A stretch of 8,270 bases of DNA from Propionibacterium sp. (GCA_012719335.1 JAAYAO010000078.1:1-8270), one strand, 5' to 3'. Positions 1 to 6,212 are shown, counted from the first letter of the stretch. Notes: a model not told the origin generated them from the letters alone. Numbers and translations are program-made.

Positions 1-168
1 ACCGATCAGGTAGGCAAGGATGCCGACGCCGGTGAACAGCGACAGCACGGCCACACCGAGGCGCACCAAGGTGGCGTCGATGTTCAGGTACTCGGCCAAA
101 CCACCGCAGACACCACTGAGCATCCGGTCGGATTCGCTACGGACGAGCTGCTTGGCAGGAGCGTTCAT
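1..168 (-). CDS. PspC domain membrane protein, partial (C-terminus beyond left edge)
   Basis: Only the first 56 codons lie in the window. The visible protein is a PspC domain: a short basic N-terminus, then [20 protein letters not shown] (residues 15-34) with the hallmark [10 protein letters not shown], followed by a hydrophobic stretch that opens the PspC membrane segment. PspC proteins sit in the cytoplasmic membrane and take part in phage-shock or envelope-stress responses. The start is the ATG at 168-166. Its A overlaps the stop of the upstream 62-residue gene (ATGA), and a purine-rich ribosome binding site (AAAGGAAG) lies about 8 bases upstream, so it is probably the third gene of a minus-strand operon and translationally coupled. 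It may be a short stand-alone PspC protein or carry further C-terminal domains; the missing part would decide. Confidence 0.85.
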   Translation of the reverse strand, partial: MNAPAKQLVRSESDRMLSGVCGGLAEYLNIDATLVRLGVAVLSLFTGVGILAYLIG

Positions 169-353
169 GATGCTTCTTCCTTTCGAGGGGTGACACTCTT
201 CCGCGGGACGAGGAAGAGTCCGATCAGGCCGATCGCGATCAACCCGAGGGGTACCGCAATGGCCAGTATGGAACGTGGGGGGCCCAGGATGACGCCCAGG
301 CTGGTCATCAGGCAGATCAGCCCGACAACCACTGCGGAGATGTCCTTCTTCAT
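165..353 (-). CDS. Small two-helix membrane protein, function unknown
   Basis: This 62-residue protein has two predicted membrane helices (about residues 6-24 and 29-50) joined by a short GPPRS turn, and a charged tail ([12 protein letters not shown]). I recognise no family. The ATG at 353-351 is well supported: a strong ribosome binding site, GGAGGT, lies 6 bases upstream on the minus strand (plus-strand ACCTCC at 360-365), and the start overlaps the upstream gene's stop as ATGA. Its own stop overlaps the next PspC gene in the same way. Sitting between two PspC genes in a tightly coupled operon, it is likely a small partner or modulator of those membrane proteins; that role is inferred from context only. 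Confidence 0.8.
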   Translation of the reverse strand: MKKDISAVVVGLICLMTSLGVILGPPRSILAIAVPLGLIAIGLIGLFLVPRKSVTPRKEEAS

Positions 354-1987
354 CGTTCCACCTCCACATCGCCCACTTCGGAGCTGAGGTCGAGGGTCAG
401 GGTGGGGGCATCGGGCCGGTCGGCGGGAAACTCCCAGGTGGCCGAGGCCGGTATCTCGGTGATGGTTTCGTCGGTTTCCTCATTGCTGAGGTTGCCCAGT
501 CGGGAGTCGGCGTGCACCACCACGGTGATGTGCTCGGGCAGGGTCACCGAGATGTCGCCCAGATCGGATCGCACGGCCAGTCGGGCGTCCTCGGTGAGGT
601 CCAGGCCGGTGAGGTCGAGATCCAGATCGTCCACCGTCGAGGAGATGTCGTCGGCGGGCAGTTCGGTGAGCACCAGGGGCTCGTCGAAACGTTCGAACTC
701 GGTGAAGCCGGCGAGGTACTGCGAGGAGCCGATGCCCACCGCGATCAGCGTGGTGATGATGGTGATCGCCATCAACCCGCGTGGACGACGTCCGATGAAA
801 CCCGACACCACCAGTCCGGCAGCGGCCACGGCGGCGGGTACCGCCACCCACAGGGCCGGTGCCACCGCGACGCCGGCGGCCGTCGCGATGCCCAGCCCGC
901 CGACGGCGAGCAGCATCAGGGCCGGCACGATCCACCGCAACCGCTGCGCCGCCGGTGAACGATGGGGCTCCCGCGAGACGGTGGCCGCCGAGCCGGCCGG
1001 CGCCATTCCCGCCGGGGACGGCCGGTCGAAGGCGAGGGGGTCGGTGAAGGCCGCGTCATCGAACGAGGGCGGACGATCCGGCTCCGGCCGAGCGGTCGGG
1101 GATCCGGTATCCGCCGGAGCAGGGGTGTCGGGCGCGGCCTGCACCGTCACGGCAGGCGCCGAGGCGGCCTGCTGTTCCATCTCGGCGACGATGTCGGCGA
1201 GGGTGCGTTCTTCCTCCGGGGTGTCGGACGGGCCGGCGTGCGGTACGTCGTCGGGGGTGGCTTGTTGCTCCATCTCGGCCACGATCTCGGCGAGGGTGCG
1301 CTCCTGCTCGTCGGCCACCGGCGGCGCGGCATCCGGGGCCGCGGCGTCCTCGGTCGGGTTGGCCGCCACCGGCTGCACCGGTTCGACCGGTAACGGCGGC
1401 GGGGTGGCCTGCTGCGGGGCACGCGGCGGAAGCAGGGGCGGCCCCGACGTCGGGCCGGCCGCCGTCCGATAGTGCGGGAAGAACTGCGGCTGCGGGGACG
1501 AGGGGGCGTGACCGGTGGTCCGCGGCGGGCCACCCGCCGGCAGGGCCGCCGGGGCGTCGGCATTGACCGCGCGCTGCTTCGGCAACTGGTAGCCGAAGTA
1601 CCAGGCCGCGGCGATCACCAGCGTCGGCATCACCGACAACGGAAACATGCTGCCGATGATCACCGCGAAGGCGGCGGCCGCGATCAGCATGGCGACCGCC
1701 AGATTGCGTTTCGACCACTGCCGGGCATCGGGAAAGGACCGTTCCAGGGGGGAGTGCTCCTCGCCCTCGCGGGGCAACATCACCGCAGCCGCGGTGTACA
1801 GCACCACGCCCACCCCGGCGCTGAGCATGGCGATCACGGTGGCCATCCGCACCACCAGCGGGTCGATCCGCCAGCGGTCGGCCAGGGCAGCACAGACCCC
1901 GGCCACCTTGGCATCGGTGACCGAGCGTTGCAGCCCCCACAGGTCGTCCATGACACCCATCATCGCGCGCGGCGGCCCCGACATCAT
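350..1987 (-). CDS. PspC domain protein with disordered linker and LiaF-like (toastrack-type) C-terminal domain
   Basis: The 545-residue product has three parts. Residues about 18-74 form a PspC domain ([16 protein letters not shown], then a hydrophobic segment ending in MLPRE). Helices follow at about 95-133, then a cytoplasmic-looking Pro/Ala-rich linker of about 210 residues that contains two copies of a charged helical motif. Three more helices lie at about 351-373, 377-398 and 404-421. Residues 430-545 are acidic and beta-rich (for example [20 protein letters not shown]) and resemble the C-terminal domain of LiaF and DUF4097-type proteins, also called toastrack. Basic loops ([15 protein letters not shown]) suggest the linker is inside and the C-terminal domain outside. 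LiaF-like proteins inhibit their cognate kinase; here that is inferred, since a PspC kinase is divergent. The start is uncertain: ATGs at 1987, 1984, 1963, 1960 and 1951 are in frame and none has a clear ribosome binding site. Confidence 0.82.
   Translation of the reverse strand: MMSGPPRAMMGVMDDLWGLQRSVTDAKVAGVCAALADRWRIDPLVVRMATVIAMLSAGVGVVLYTAAAVMLPREGEEHSPLERSFPDARQWSKRNLAVAMLIAAAAFAVIIGSMFPLSVMPTLVIAAAWYFGYQLPKQRAVNADAPAALPAGGPPRTTGHAPSSPQPQFFPHYRTAAGPTSGPPLLPPRAPQQATPPPLPVEPVQPVAANPTEDAAAPDAAPPVADEQERTLAEIVAEMEQQATPDDVPHAGPSDTPEEERTLADIVAEMEQQAASAPAVTVQAAPDTPAPADTGSPTARPEPDRPPSFDDAAFTDPLAFDRPSPAGMAPAGSAATVSREPHRSPAAQRLRWIVPALMLLAVGGLGIATAAGVAVAPALWVAVPAAVAAAGLVVSGFIGRRPRGLMAITIITTLIAVGIGSSQYLAGFTEFERFDEPLVLTELPADDISSTVDDLDLDLTGLDLTEDARLAVRSDLGDISVTLPEHITVVVHADSRLGNLSNEETDETITEIPASATWEFPADRPDAPTLTLDLSSEVGDVEVER
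1165..1308 (-). repeat. Two tandem copies of a 14-residue helical motif inside the PspC/LiaF-like protein
   Basis: [14 protein letters not shown] (residues 230-243) and [14 protein letters not shown] (residues 261-274) are near-identical and exactly 31 codons (93 bases) apart; the shared DNA core is at about 1165-1213 and 1258-1306. Both copies follow a run of Glu residues and are predicted amphipathic helices. They are the only ordered-looking islands in a Pro/Ala-rich linker. An internal duplication giving two copies of a docking motif is plausible, but no partner can be named. Confidence 0.8.
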
Positions 1988-1990
1988 CGG

Positions 1991-2006
1991 GGCTCAACCC
2001 TGAGCC
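1991..2006. promoter_or_regulatory. Inverted repeat in the divergent promoter region, candidate operator
   Basis: GGCTCA-ACCC-TGAGCC is a perfect 6-base inverted repeat with a 4-base spacer. It lies only 3 bases upstream of the first possible start codon of the minus-strand PspC/LiaF-like gene and about 80 bases upstream of the kinase start. It could be a binding site for the adjacent response regulator or a hairpin in the 5' end of the minus-strand transcript. It does not match the 16-base site I recall for Streptomyces MacR (TGAGTACnnGTACTCA). Confidence 0.4.
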
Positions 2007-2045
2007 GACCCTGTCTTTGTCGGGGAAACCCTGGGGGAGTCCCTG
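1997..2045 (+). promoter_or_regulatory. Four phased direct repeats (A/T)CCCTG in the divergent promoter region
   Basis: ACCCTG starts at 1997, 2008 and 2028, and TCCCTG starts at 2040. Three of the copies extend to (G/A)ACCCTG. The spacings of 11, 20 and 12 bases are close to one, two and one helical turns, which would place all copies on one face of the DNA, as expected for cooperative regulator binding. The hexamer also occurs by chance in nearby GC-rich coding sequence, so the spacing is the main argument. Confidence 0.35.
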
Positions 2046-2084
2046 CTGGTGCTTGGGATCGGGGCATGATCGACTGGTAGCACG

Positions 2085-3413
2085 ATGAGCCACTCCGTCC
2101 TGCCCCCGGCGCCCACGCCCGGGCCGAACCCCGCCCCGGACCACGGCGGTGCTTCGTCGCGCCCGCCGGCCAGGCTGGTGCGGATCCCCGAGGGACGGTG
2201 GCTCGGTGGGGTGTGTACCGGTCTGGCCGCGCACCTGGGCTGGCCGGTGCTGGTGGTGCGGATCCTGTTCGTGGCCCTCGGCCTGGAAATGATCGGCGTG
2301 ATCGCCTACGGGCTGCTGTGGCTGATGCGTCCGCTGGCCGACACCGCCCAGGTACCGACCCAGCCCGGCCTGGCCTCGGCGACCCGCTCCGGGCTGCGCA
2401 CCCCGCACCCCCCGTCCGGGGAGCAACCACGCACCCCCGCCGACATGGGCCCGGCGATCGCCCTGATCGTCTTCGCCTTCGGACTCTTCGCCCTGCTGCA
2501 GGTGGTGGGGCTGGGCCTGTCCGGTCGGGTGCTGTGGCCGATCCTCTTCGCCGGGGTCGGGGTGGCGCTGATCTGGCGGCAGGCCGACGCCGGCGCCGAC
2601 ACCGACGGGCGCAGTCACGAACACGCCCGCTCCTGGCTCGGCCGGCTGGCGATCCCGGGCCGGCTGGCCTCGGTACTGCGGCTGATCATGGGCATCGGCC
2701 TGATCGGGGCGTCCTTCGCCCTGGTGCTGGCCAGCCGGATCAGCGTCCAAGCCCTGCCCGAGGTGCTGCTGATGACCGCCCTGGGGGTGGCCGGGGTGGG
2801 CATCGTCGCCGCCCCCTGGCTCTTCCGGGTGCGAACCAGCCTGCAACAGGCCCGCGAGGAGAAGGTGCGTGCCGACGCCCGCGCCGACATGGCCGCACAC
2901 CTGCACGATTCGGTACTGCAAACCCTGGCGCTGATCCAGCGCCGCTCCGACGACCCCAAGGCCGTCCAGACCCTGGCCCGTCGGCAGGAACGTGAACTGC
3001 GCACCTGGCTGTACGGCGACACCCCCGACGAAACCACCCTCAAGGCCGCCCTGACCAAGGCCGCCGCCGAGATCGAGGACGAACGCGGCGTCGAGATCGA
3101 ACTCGTGGTGGTCGGCGATCTGGGGATGAACCCCGACCTGGCCGCCATGGTGCGCGCCGCCCGGGAGGCGATGATGAACGCCGCCAAGCACTCCGGCGCC
3201 GAACTGGTCGACGTGTACGCCGAGGTCGGCGAACGGTTGGTCGAGATCTTCGTGCGGGATCGGGGCAGGGGCTTCGACCCCGACGAGATCGGCCATGATC
3301 GAATGGGAGTGCGCCGCAGCATCATCGAACGCATGAAACGCCACGGCGGCACGGCCCGGATTCGCTCGGCGCCCGGGGAGGGCACCGAAGTACGACTGGA
3401 GTGGACGAGATGA
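2085..3413 (+). CDS. PspC domain sensor histidine kinase (NarL family, MacS/LiaS-like)
   Basis: This is the 442-residue sensor kinase of a two-component system. A proline-rich tail (1-30) precedes a PspC domain (about 31-84: RWLGGVCTGLAAHLGWPVLV, then a hydrophobic segment). Four membrane helices follow at about 124-146, 149-165, 194-217 and 224-246. There is no sizeable extracytoplasmic domain, so it fits the intramembrane-sensing type. The cytoplasmic part has a HisKA_3-type dimerisation region with AHLHDSVLQT, where His274 is the expected phosphorylation site, then a HATPase domain: N box EAMMNAAKHS (Asn365), G1 box DRGRGFDPD (392-400), and the G2 region around GEGTEVRL. The arrangement matches actinobacterial MacS-like kinases. 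Its stop overlaps the response regulator start. The ATG at 2085 lacks a clear ribosome binding site, but no better start precedes the PspC domain. Confidence 0.93.
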   Translation: MSHSVLPPAPTPGPNPAPDHGGASSRPPARLVRIPEGRWLGGVCTGLAAHLGWPVLVVRILFVALGLEMIGVIAYGLLWLMRPLADTAQVPTQPGLASATRSGLRTPHPPSGEQPRTPADMGPAIALIVFAFGLFALLQVVGLGLSGRVLWPILFAGVGVALIWRQADAGADTDGRSHEHARSWLGRLAIPGRLASVLRLIMGIGLIGASFALVLASRISVQALPEVLLMTALGVAGVGIVAAPWLFRVRTSLQQAREEKVRADARADMAAHLHDSVLQTLALIQRRSDDPKAVQTLARRQERELRTWLYGDTPDETTLKAALTKAAAEIEDERGVEIELVVVGDLGMNPDLAAMVRAAREAMMNAAKHSGAELVDVYAEVGERLVEIFVRDRGRGFDPDEIGHDRMGVRRSIIERMKRHGGTARIRSAPGEGTEVRLEWTR

Positions 3414-4069
3414 CTGAGCAACAACACCGGCCCAACCTGCGGGTGGTCGTGGTCGACGACCACGGCATGTTCCGGGCCGGGGTGAAGGCCGAGATCGGTC
3501 AACTGGTGAGTGTGGTCGGTGAGGGGGAGGACGTCGCCACCGCGGTCGAGGCCGTGTTGCGCACCACCCCCGATGTGGTGCTGCTGGACGTCCACCTGCC
3601 CGGGGGCGGCGGCACCGAGGTGATCAAACAGGTGCACGCCAAGAACCCCGACCAGAAGTTCCTGGCCCTGTCGGTGTCCGACGCCGCCGAGGACGTGATC
3701 GGGGTGATCCGGGCCGGGGCGCGCGGGTACATCACCAAGTCGATCAAGTCGCGCGACCTGGTGGACGCGATCATCCGGGTGGCCGACGGGGACGCGGTGT
3801 TCTCGCCCCGGCTGGCCGGGTTCGTCCTGGACGCGTTCTCCGGCGCGATCGACATCTCCAGCGTGGACGAGGAACTCGACCGGCTGTCGAACCGGGAACG
3901 CGAGGTGTTGCGGCTGATCGCCCGGGGGTATGCCTACAAGGAGATCGCCAAGGAACTGTTCATCTCGGTCAAGACCGTCGAAACCCATGTCTCGTCGGTG
4001 CTGCGCAAACTGCAGTTGTCGAACCGGCACCAGTTGACCCGCTGGGCCACCGACCGCCGCCTGGTCTGA
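3410..4069 (+). CDS. LuxR/NarL-family response regulator, partner of the PspC kinase
   Basis: This 219-residue protein is a DNA-binding response regulator. The receiver domain (about 9-125) shows the acidic pair Asp16-Asp17, the phospho-acceptor Asp60 in VVLLDVHLP, Ser88, Tyr107 and the conserved Lys110 in YITK. A linker leads to a LuxR-type helix-turn-helix (about 157-219) with LSNREREVLRLIARGYAYKE and SVKTVETHVSSVLRKL. I chose the ATG at 3410 over an in-frame GTG at 3401 because it forms a 4-base ATGA overlap with the kinase stop and has GGAG 8 bases upstream at 3398-3401; the GTG would add three residues. Phosphotransfer from the upstream kinase and control of the divergent PspC operon are inferred from position and family. 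It resembles MacR and LiaR, but the orthology is untested. Confidence 0.95.
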   Translation: MTEQQHRPNLRVVVVDDHGMFRAGVKAEIGQLVSVVGEGEDVATAVEAVLRTTPDVVLLDVHLPGGGGTEVIKQVHAKNPDQKFLALSVSDAAEDVIGVIRAGARGYITKSIKSRDLVDAIIRVADGDAVFSPRLAGFVLDAFSGAIDISSVDEELDRLSNREREVLRLIARGYAYKEIAKELFISVKTVETHVSSVLRKLQLSNRHQLTRWATDRRLV

Positions 4070-4097
4070 GCCGGACGGGGAAGCCCCCGGACATGAA

Positions 4098-4129
4098 CGA
4101 CGCCGGCCACCCGAAGGTGACCGGCGTCG
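4098..4129. terminator. Hairpin between convergent genes, probable bidirectional terminator
   Basis: Left arm 4098-4110 (CGACGCCGGCCAC) pairs with right arm 4117-4129 (GTGACCGGCGTCG) in a 13-base stem with one C-A mismatch and a 6-base loop (CCGAAG). It lies 28 bases after the response regulator stop and 22 bases beyond the stop of the convergent GlsB-family gene. There is no T-tract on either side, as is common for actinobacterial terminators. A much weaker 5-base stem lies just upstream at 4076-4089. Confidence 0.75.
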
Positions 4130-4151
4130 CGGTAGTAGGTGGGTTTGGAGG

Positions 4152-4424
4152 TCAGGCGCGGCCCTTTTGCAGCTTGCCGTAGATGAACAGCACGATCAGG
4201 GCGCCGATCACCGAGGTGAACAGCGAGATGAAGAAGCCCGACTTGAGCTCGAAGCTGAGCTCGCCGTTGGCGATGAGGTTACCGAGCAGGCCACCGACGA
4301 AAGCGCCGATGATGCCCAGAATGATGGTGGCCACGATGCCACCACCCTGCTTGCCCGGCATGATCGCCTTGGCAATCGCGCCGGCCAACAAACCAATGAT
4401 CAGGTAAAAGAGAATCGTCCACAT
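4152..4424 (-). CDS. GlsB/YeaQ/YmgE-family stress-associated small membrane protein
   Basis: This 90-residue hydrophobic protein has three predicted membrane helices (about 3-22, 29-51 and 64-84) and a short basic C-terminus (GKLQKGRA). The glycine-rich pattern GAIAKAIMPGKQGGG followed by ILGIIGAFVGGLLG is typical of the transglycosylase-associated (GlsB/YeaQ/YmgE) family. Members are widespread small membrane proteins linked to stress; the molecular function is not established. The frame is open to 4514, but the ATG at 4424 is chosen because the family begins directly with the first helix (MWTILFYLIIGLLAG), the extra 30 residues are not family-like, and a -10 element lies 7 bases before this ATG. 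It faces the response regulator across the hairpin at 4098-4129 and is divergent from the four-helix protein gene. Confidence 0.9.
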   Translation of the reverse strand: MWTILFYLIIGLLAGAIAKAIMPGKQGGGIVATIILGIIGAFVGGLLGNLIANGELSFELKSGFFISLFTSVIGALIVLFIYGKLQKGRA

Positions 4425-4431
4425 GGCGCCG

Positions 4432-4461
4432 AGCCTAGCGGGCAAATCCCCCGGATGTGTA
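4432..4461 (-). promoter_or_regulatory. Promoter of the GlsB-family gene, probably leaderless
   Basis: On the minus strand, TAGGCT (4437-4432) fits the TANNNT -10 consensus and ends 7 bases before the ATG at 4424, so transcription would start at about the A of the start codon. TACACA (4461-4456) lies 18 bases upstream and matches 4 of 6 bases of TTGACA. No ribosome binding site is present, in agreement with a leaderless mRNA. An overlapping GGGTAC (4464-4459) resembles the -10 of SigB/SigF-type stress promoters, but I see no convincing -35 for it. Confidence 0.5.
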
Positions 4462-4491
4462 CCCATGTCGACAATCGCCGCGGAATCGTTT

Positions 4492-4510
4492 CCAAGTCTT
4501 GGCCTAAGCT
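4492..4510 (+). promoter_or_regulatory. Candidate leaderless promoter with an 11-base palindrome, upstream of the four-helix protein gene
   Basis: TAAGCT (4505-4510) fits TANNNT and ends 6 bases before the ATG at 4517; there is no ribosome binding site, so a leaderless transcript is likely. The perfect palindrome CCAAG-T-CTTGG (4492-4502) lies directly upstream, in the -10/-35 spacer, where a bound repressor would block polymerase. The -35 is weak (near 4482). The operator role is a guess from position. Confidence 0.4.
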
Positions 4511-4516
4511 TCACCC

Positions 4517-4861
4517 ATGCAAATCCTGCACGGCATCGTTCTGATTCTTCACTTCATCGGTTGGGCCGCCCTCTTCGGTGGCCTGTTCGTCCAGCTCAAG
4601 GAAAGCCGTCCGGTCGTCAACGCGGCCATGCTGCACGGCGCCCTGACCCAGCTCATCACCGGCGTGATCCTGGTCGGCCTGCTCGAGGCGGTCTTCGACG
4701 CCGAGGTCAACCACATCAAGATCGGCATCAAACTGCTGGTCACCATCGTGATCACCGTGCTGGTGATCGCCAACCGCCGCAAGGAGTTCATCCCCAAGGG
4801 CCTGTGGGCCATCCTGCTGGTGTTGACCGTGGGCAACGCCGCACTGGCCGTCCTGTGGTGA
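4517..4861 (+). CDS. Four-helix integral membrane protein of unknown function
   Basis: This 114-residue protein is almost entirely membrane helices: about 4-26, 37-59, 66-86 and 92-113. Conserved-looking His residues lie in helix 1 (His5, His12) and helix 2 (His40), and a short basic loop (NRRKEFIPKG) joins helices 3 and 4. I do not recognise a named family. It resembles small four-helix proteins annotated as hypothetical in actinobacteria. Intramembrane histidines could bind a metal or haem, but nothing else supports that. The start is the first ATG, directly before helix 1 and just after a -10-like TAAGCT. The gene is transcribed alone: divergent to the GlsB-family gene and convergent with the phospholipase D-like gene, whose stop is 39 bases away. 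Confidence 0.8.
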   Translation: MQILHGIVLILHFIGWAALFGGLFVQLKESRPVVNAAMLHGALTQLITGVILVGLLEAVFDAEVNHIKIGIKLLVTIVITVLVIANRRKEFIPKGLWAILLVLTVGNAALAVLW

Positions 4862-4885
4862 TCTGAACCCTCGTCCGTCCCTGCT

Positions 4886-4925
4886 GCGCCCGGTGCGTCC
4901 TCACAAGAAGTGACGCAACGGGCGC
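4886..4925. terminator. Hairpin spanning the convergent gene ends, probable bidirectional terminator
   Basis: Left arm 4886-4899 (GCGCCCGGTGCGTC) pairs with right arm 4912-4925 (GACGCAACGGGCGC): 13 of 14 bases pair, with one G-A mismatch, around a 12-base loop. It lies 24 bases after the stop of the four-helix protein gene. The stop codon of the phospholipase D-like gene (4901-4903) sits in the loop, and the right arm is part of that gene's last codons. No T-tract is present on either side. Confidence 0.7.
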
Positions 4926-6205
4926 AGTATCGCTTCGGAGACCTTCATCCACGGATGCCGCCGGTTCCACTCCTCCAGGGTGAGTTCGCGGCAGTTGCCG
5001 AGATCGACCCGGTAGATCTCCTCGAGTTTGTCGGCCACCTCGACCGAGGTGATGTCGACGTTGATCTCGTAGTTCACCAACAGGCTCAGCGAGTCGATGT
5101 TCGCGGTGCCGATCGTCGACCACTGGCCGTCGATGGTGGCGGTCTTCGAGTGCACCATCGCGTTCTGGTACAGAAACAGCCGCACCCCCGACTCCAGCAG
5201 TGCCCGGTAGTAACTGCGCGACACCCAGTCGGCCTCGATGTGGTTCGACTCGGCCGGCACGATGATCCGCACATCGACCCCGCGATCGACCGCATCGCGC
5301 AGCACCTTCTGCATGTCGTCGTCGGGGATCAGGTACGCGTGGGTCAGCCAGATGTTGCGGGTGGCCCGATCCATCGCCTCCAGGTACATGCCCCGGATCG
5401 GGTACAGGAAATGCCGCGGCAGGTTGCGGTGCACCCGCATGTCGGCGTGCCAGGGCCGCTTCGCCACGTCCGGTAACGGGGCCGGACGACGCTTCGGCAC
5501 CATGTTCCAGAAATCCACGAAGGCGTTCTCGATGTCGGAGACCACCGGGCCGCGGAACTTCGCGTGGGTGTCGCGCCATTCGGTGGCGTACAGCGAGCCG
5601 ATGTTGTAGCCGCCCACCCAAGCCACCTCGGAGTCGATCACCAGAATCTTGCGGTGGTCGCGGCCGACATTGCCCGGGTGCAGGAACCCCACCCCGCCGC
5701 CGATCAGCGGGTGCTTCATCGCGTGCACATGGGCCGGGAAGCGGAAGAACCGCTGCGGGATGACCAGGTTCGCGAACTCGTCCCAGATCAGATACACCTG
5801 CACGCCCCGGTCGGCGGCGGCGATCAGTTCGCGTTTGAACGCGCGCCCGATCGCGTCGTCCTTCCAGATGAAGGTCTCGAAGAACACCGTGTCGGTGGCC
5901 CGCCGGATCTCGGCGAGCATGTCGTCGTACAGATCCTGACCATAGGTGAAGATCTCCACCTCGGTGTCACCGGCGTCGAACGGCACCGGCGGCACGGACG
6001 GGAAGTTCACCGGTGGGCGCCGCCGCTTGCGGTGCCAGGCCACCACCTGCAGGGCCGCCACGATCGTCAACTGCGCGGCCACGATCGCACCGATCACCCG
6101 ACGGATGATCGAGCGCGCCGGAACCCTGCGCACCCAACCCCAATCCCGGGCAGGACGCTTCCCGGACTTGCGAACCGGGAACGAGGAACCATCAGCCGAC
6201 GCCAT
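4901..6205 (-). CDS. Phospholipase D-superfamily protein, cardiolipin synthase-like
   Basis: This 434-residue membrane-anchored enzyme has a basic N-terminus, one predicted helix (about 33-57) and two phospholipase D domains. Both HKD motifs are intact: His184-Lys186-Asp191 in HRKILVIDSEVAWVGGYNIG and His352-Lys354-Asp359 in HSKTATIDGQWSTIGTANID. In bacterial cardiolipin synthases of this superfamily the two motifs form one active site that joins two phosphatidylglycerol molecules to give cardiolipin and glycerol. Sequence and length fit a cardiolipin synthase, but typical ClsA has two N-terminal helices and this has one, so another phospholipase D-type transferase is possible. The ATG at 6205 is supported by a -10 element 7 bases upstream. 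It is divergent from the helicase gene and its 3' end lies in the shared hairpin. Confidence 0.88.
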   Translation of the reverse strand: MASADGSSFPVRKSGKRPARDWGWVRRVPARSIIRRVIGAIVAAQLTIVAALQVVAWHRKRRRPPVNFPSVPPVPFDAGDTEVEIFTYGQDLYDDMLAEIRRATDTVFFETFIWKDDAIGRAFKRELIAAADRGVQVYLIWDEFANLVIPQRFFRFPAHVHAMKHPLIGGGVGFLHPGNVGRDHRKILVIDSEVAWVGGYNIGSLYATEWRDTHAKFRGPVVSDIENAFVDFWNMVPKRRPAPLPDVAKRPWHADMRVHRNLPRHFLYPIRGMYLEAMDRATRNIWLTHAYLIPDDDMQKVLRDAVDRGVDVRIIVPAESNHIEADWVSRSYYRALLESGVRLFLYQNAMVHSKTATIDGQWSTIGTANIDSLSLLVNYEINVDITSVEVADKLEEIYRVDLGNCRELTLEEWNRRHPWMKVSEAILRPLRHFL

Positions 6206-6212
6206 GGGTACA

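Noticed and set aside
402..1472. Plus-strand Ser/Ala/Gly-rich open frame opposite the PspC/LiaF-like gene
   Set aside because: Low-complexity antisense of the Pro/Ala-rich linker, with no start signal or domain.
1988..2084. A MacR-type binding site (TGAGTACnnGTACTCA) expected if the system is MacRS
   Set aside because: No match in the divergent promoter; the inverted repeat present has the opposite half-site order.
1056..3344. Long minus-strand open frame (762 codons) across the kinase gene and into the PspC/LiaF-like gene
   Set aside because: Low-complexity Gly/Gln/His/Arg-rich translation with no domain; it is the complement shadow of GC-rich genes whose domains are clear.
2615..4030. Minus-strand open frame opposite the kinase and response regulator (471 codons)
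   Set aside because: No recognisable domain or ribosome binding site; both plus-strand genes there have intact catalytic motifs.
4459..4464. SigB/SigF-like -10 (GGGTAC, minus strand) upstream of the GlsB-family gene
   Set aside because: No suitable -35 at the right distance; the TAGGCT element nearer the start explains the promoter better.
4425..4514. 30-residue N-terminal extension of the GlsB-family protein
   Set aside because: The extension is not hydrophobic or family-like, and the promoter -10 element lies inside it; the start at 4424 fits the family.
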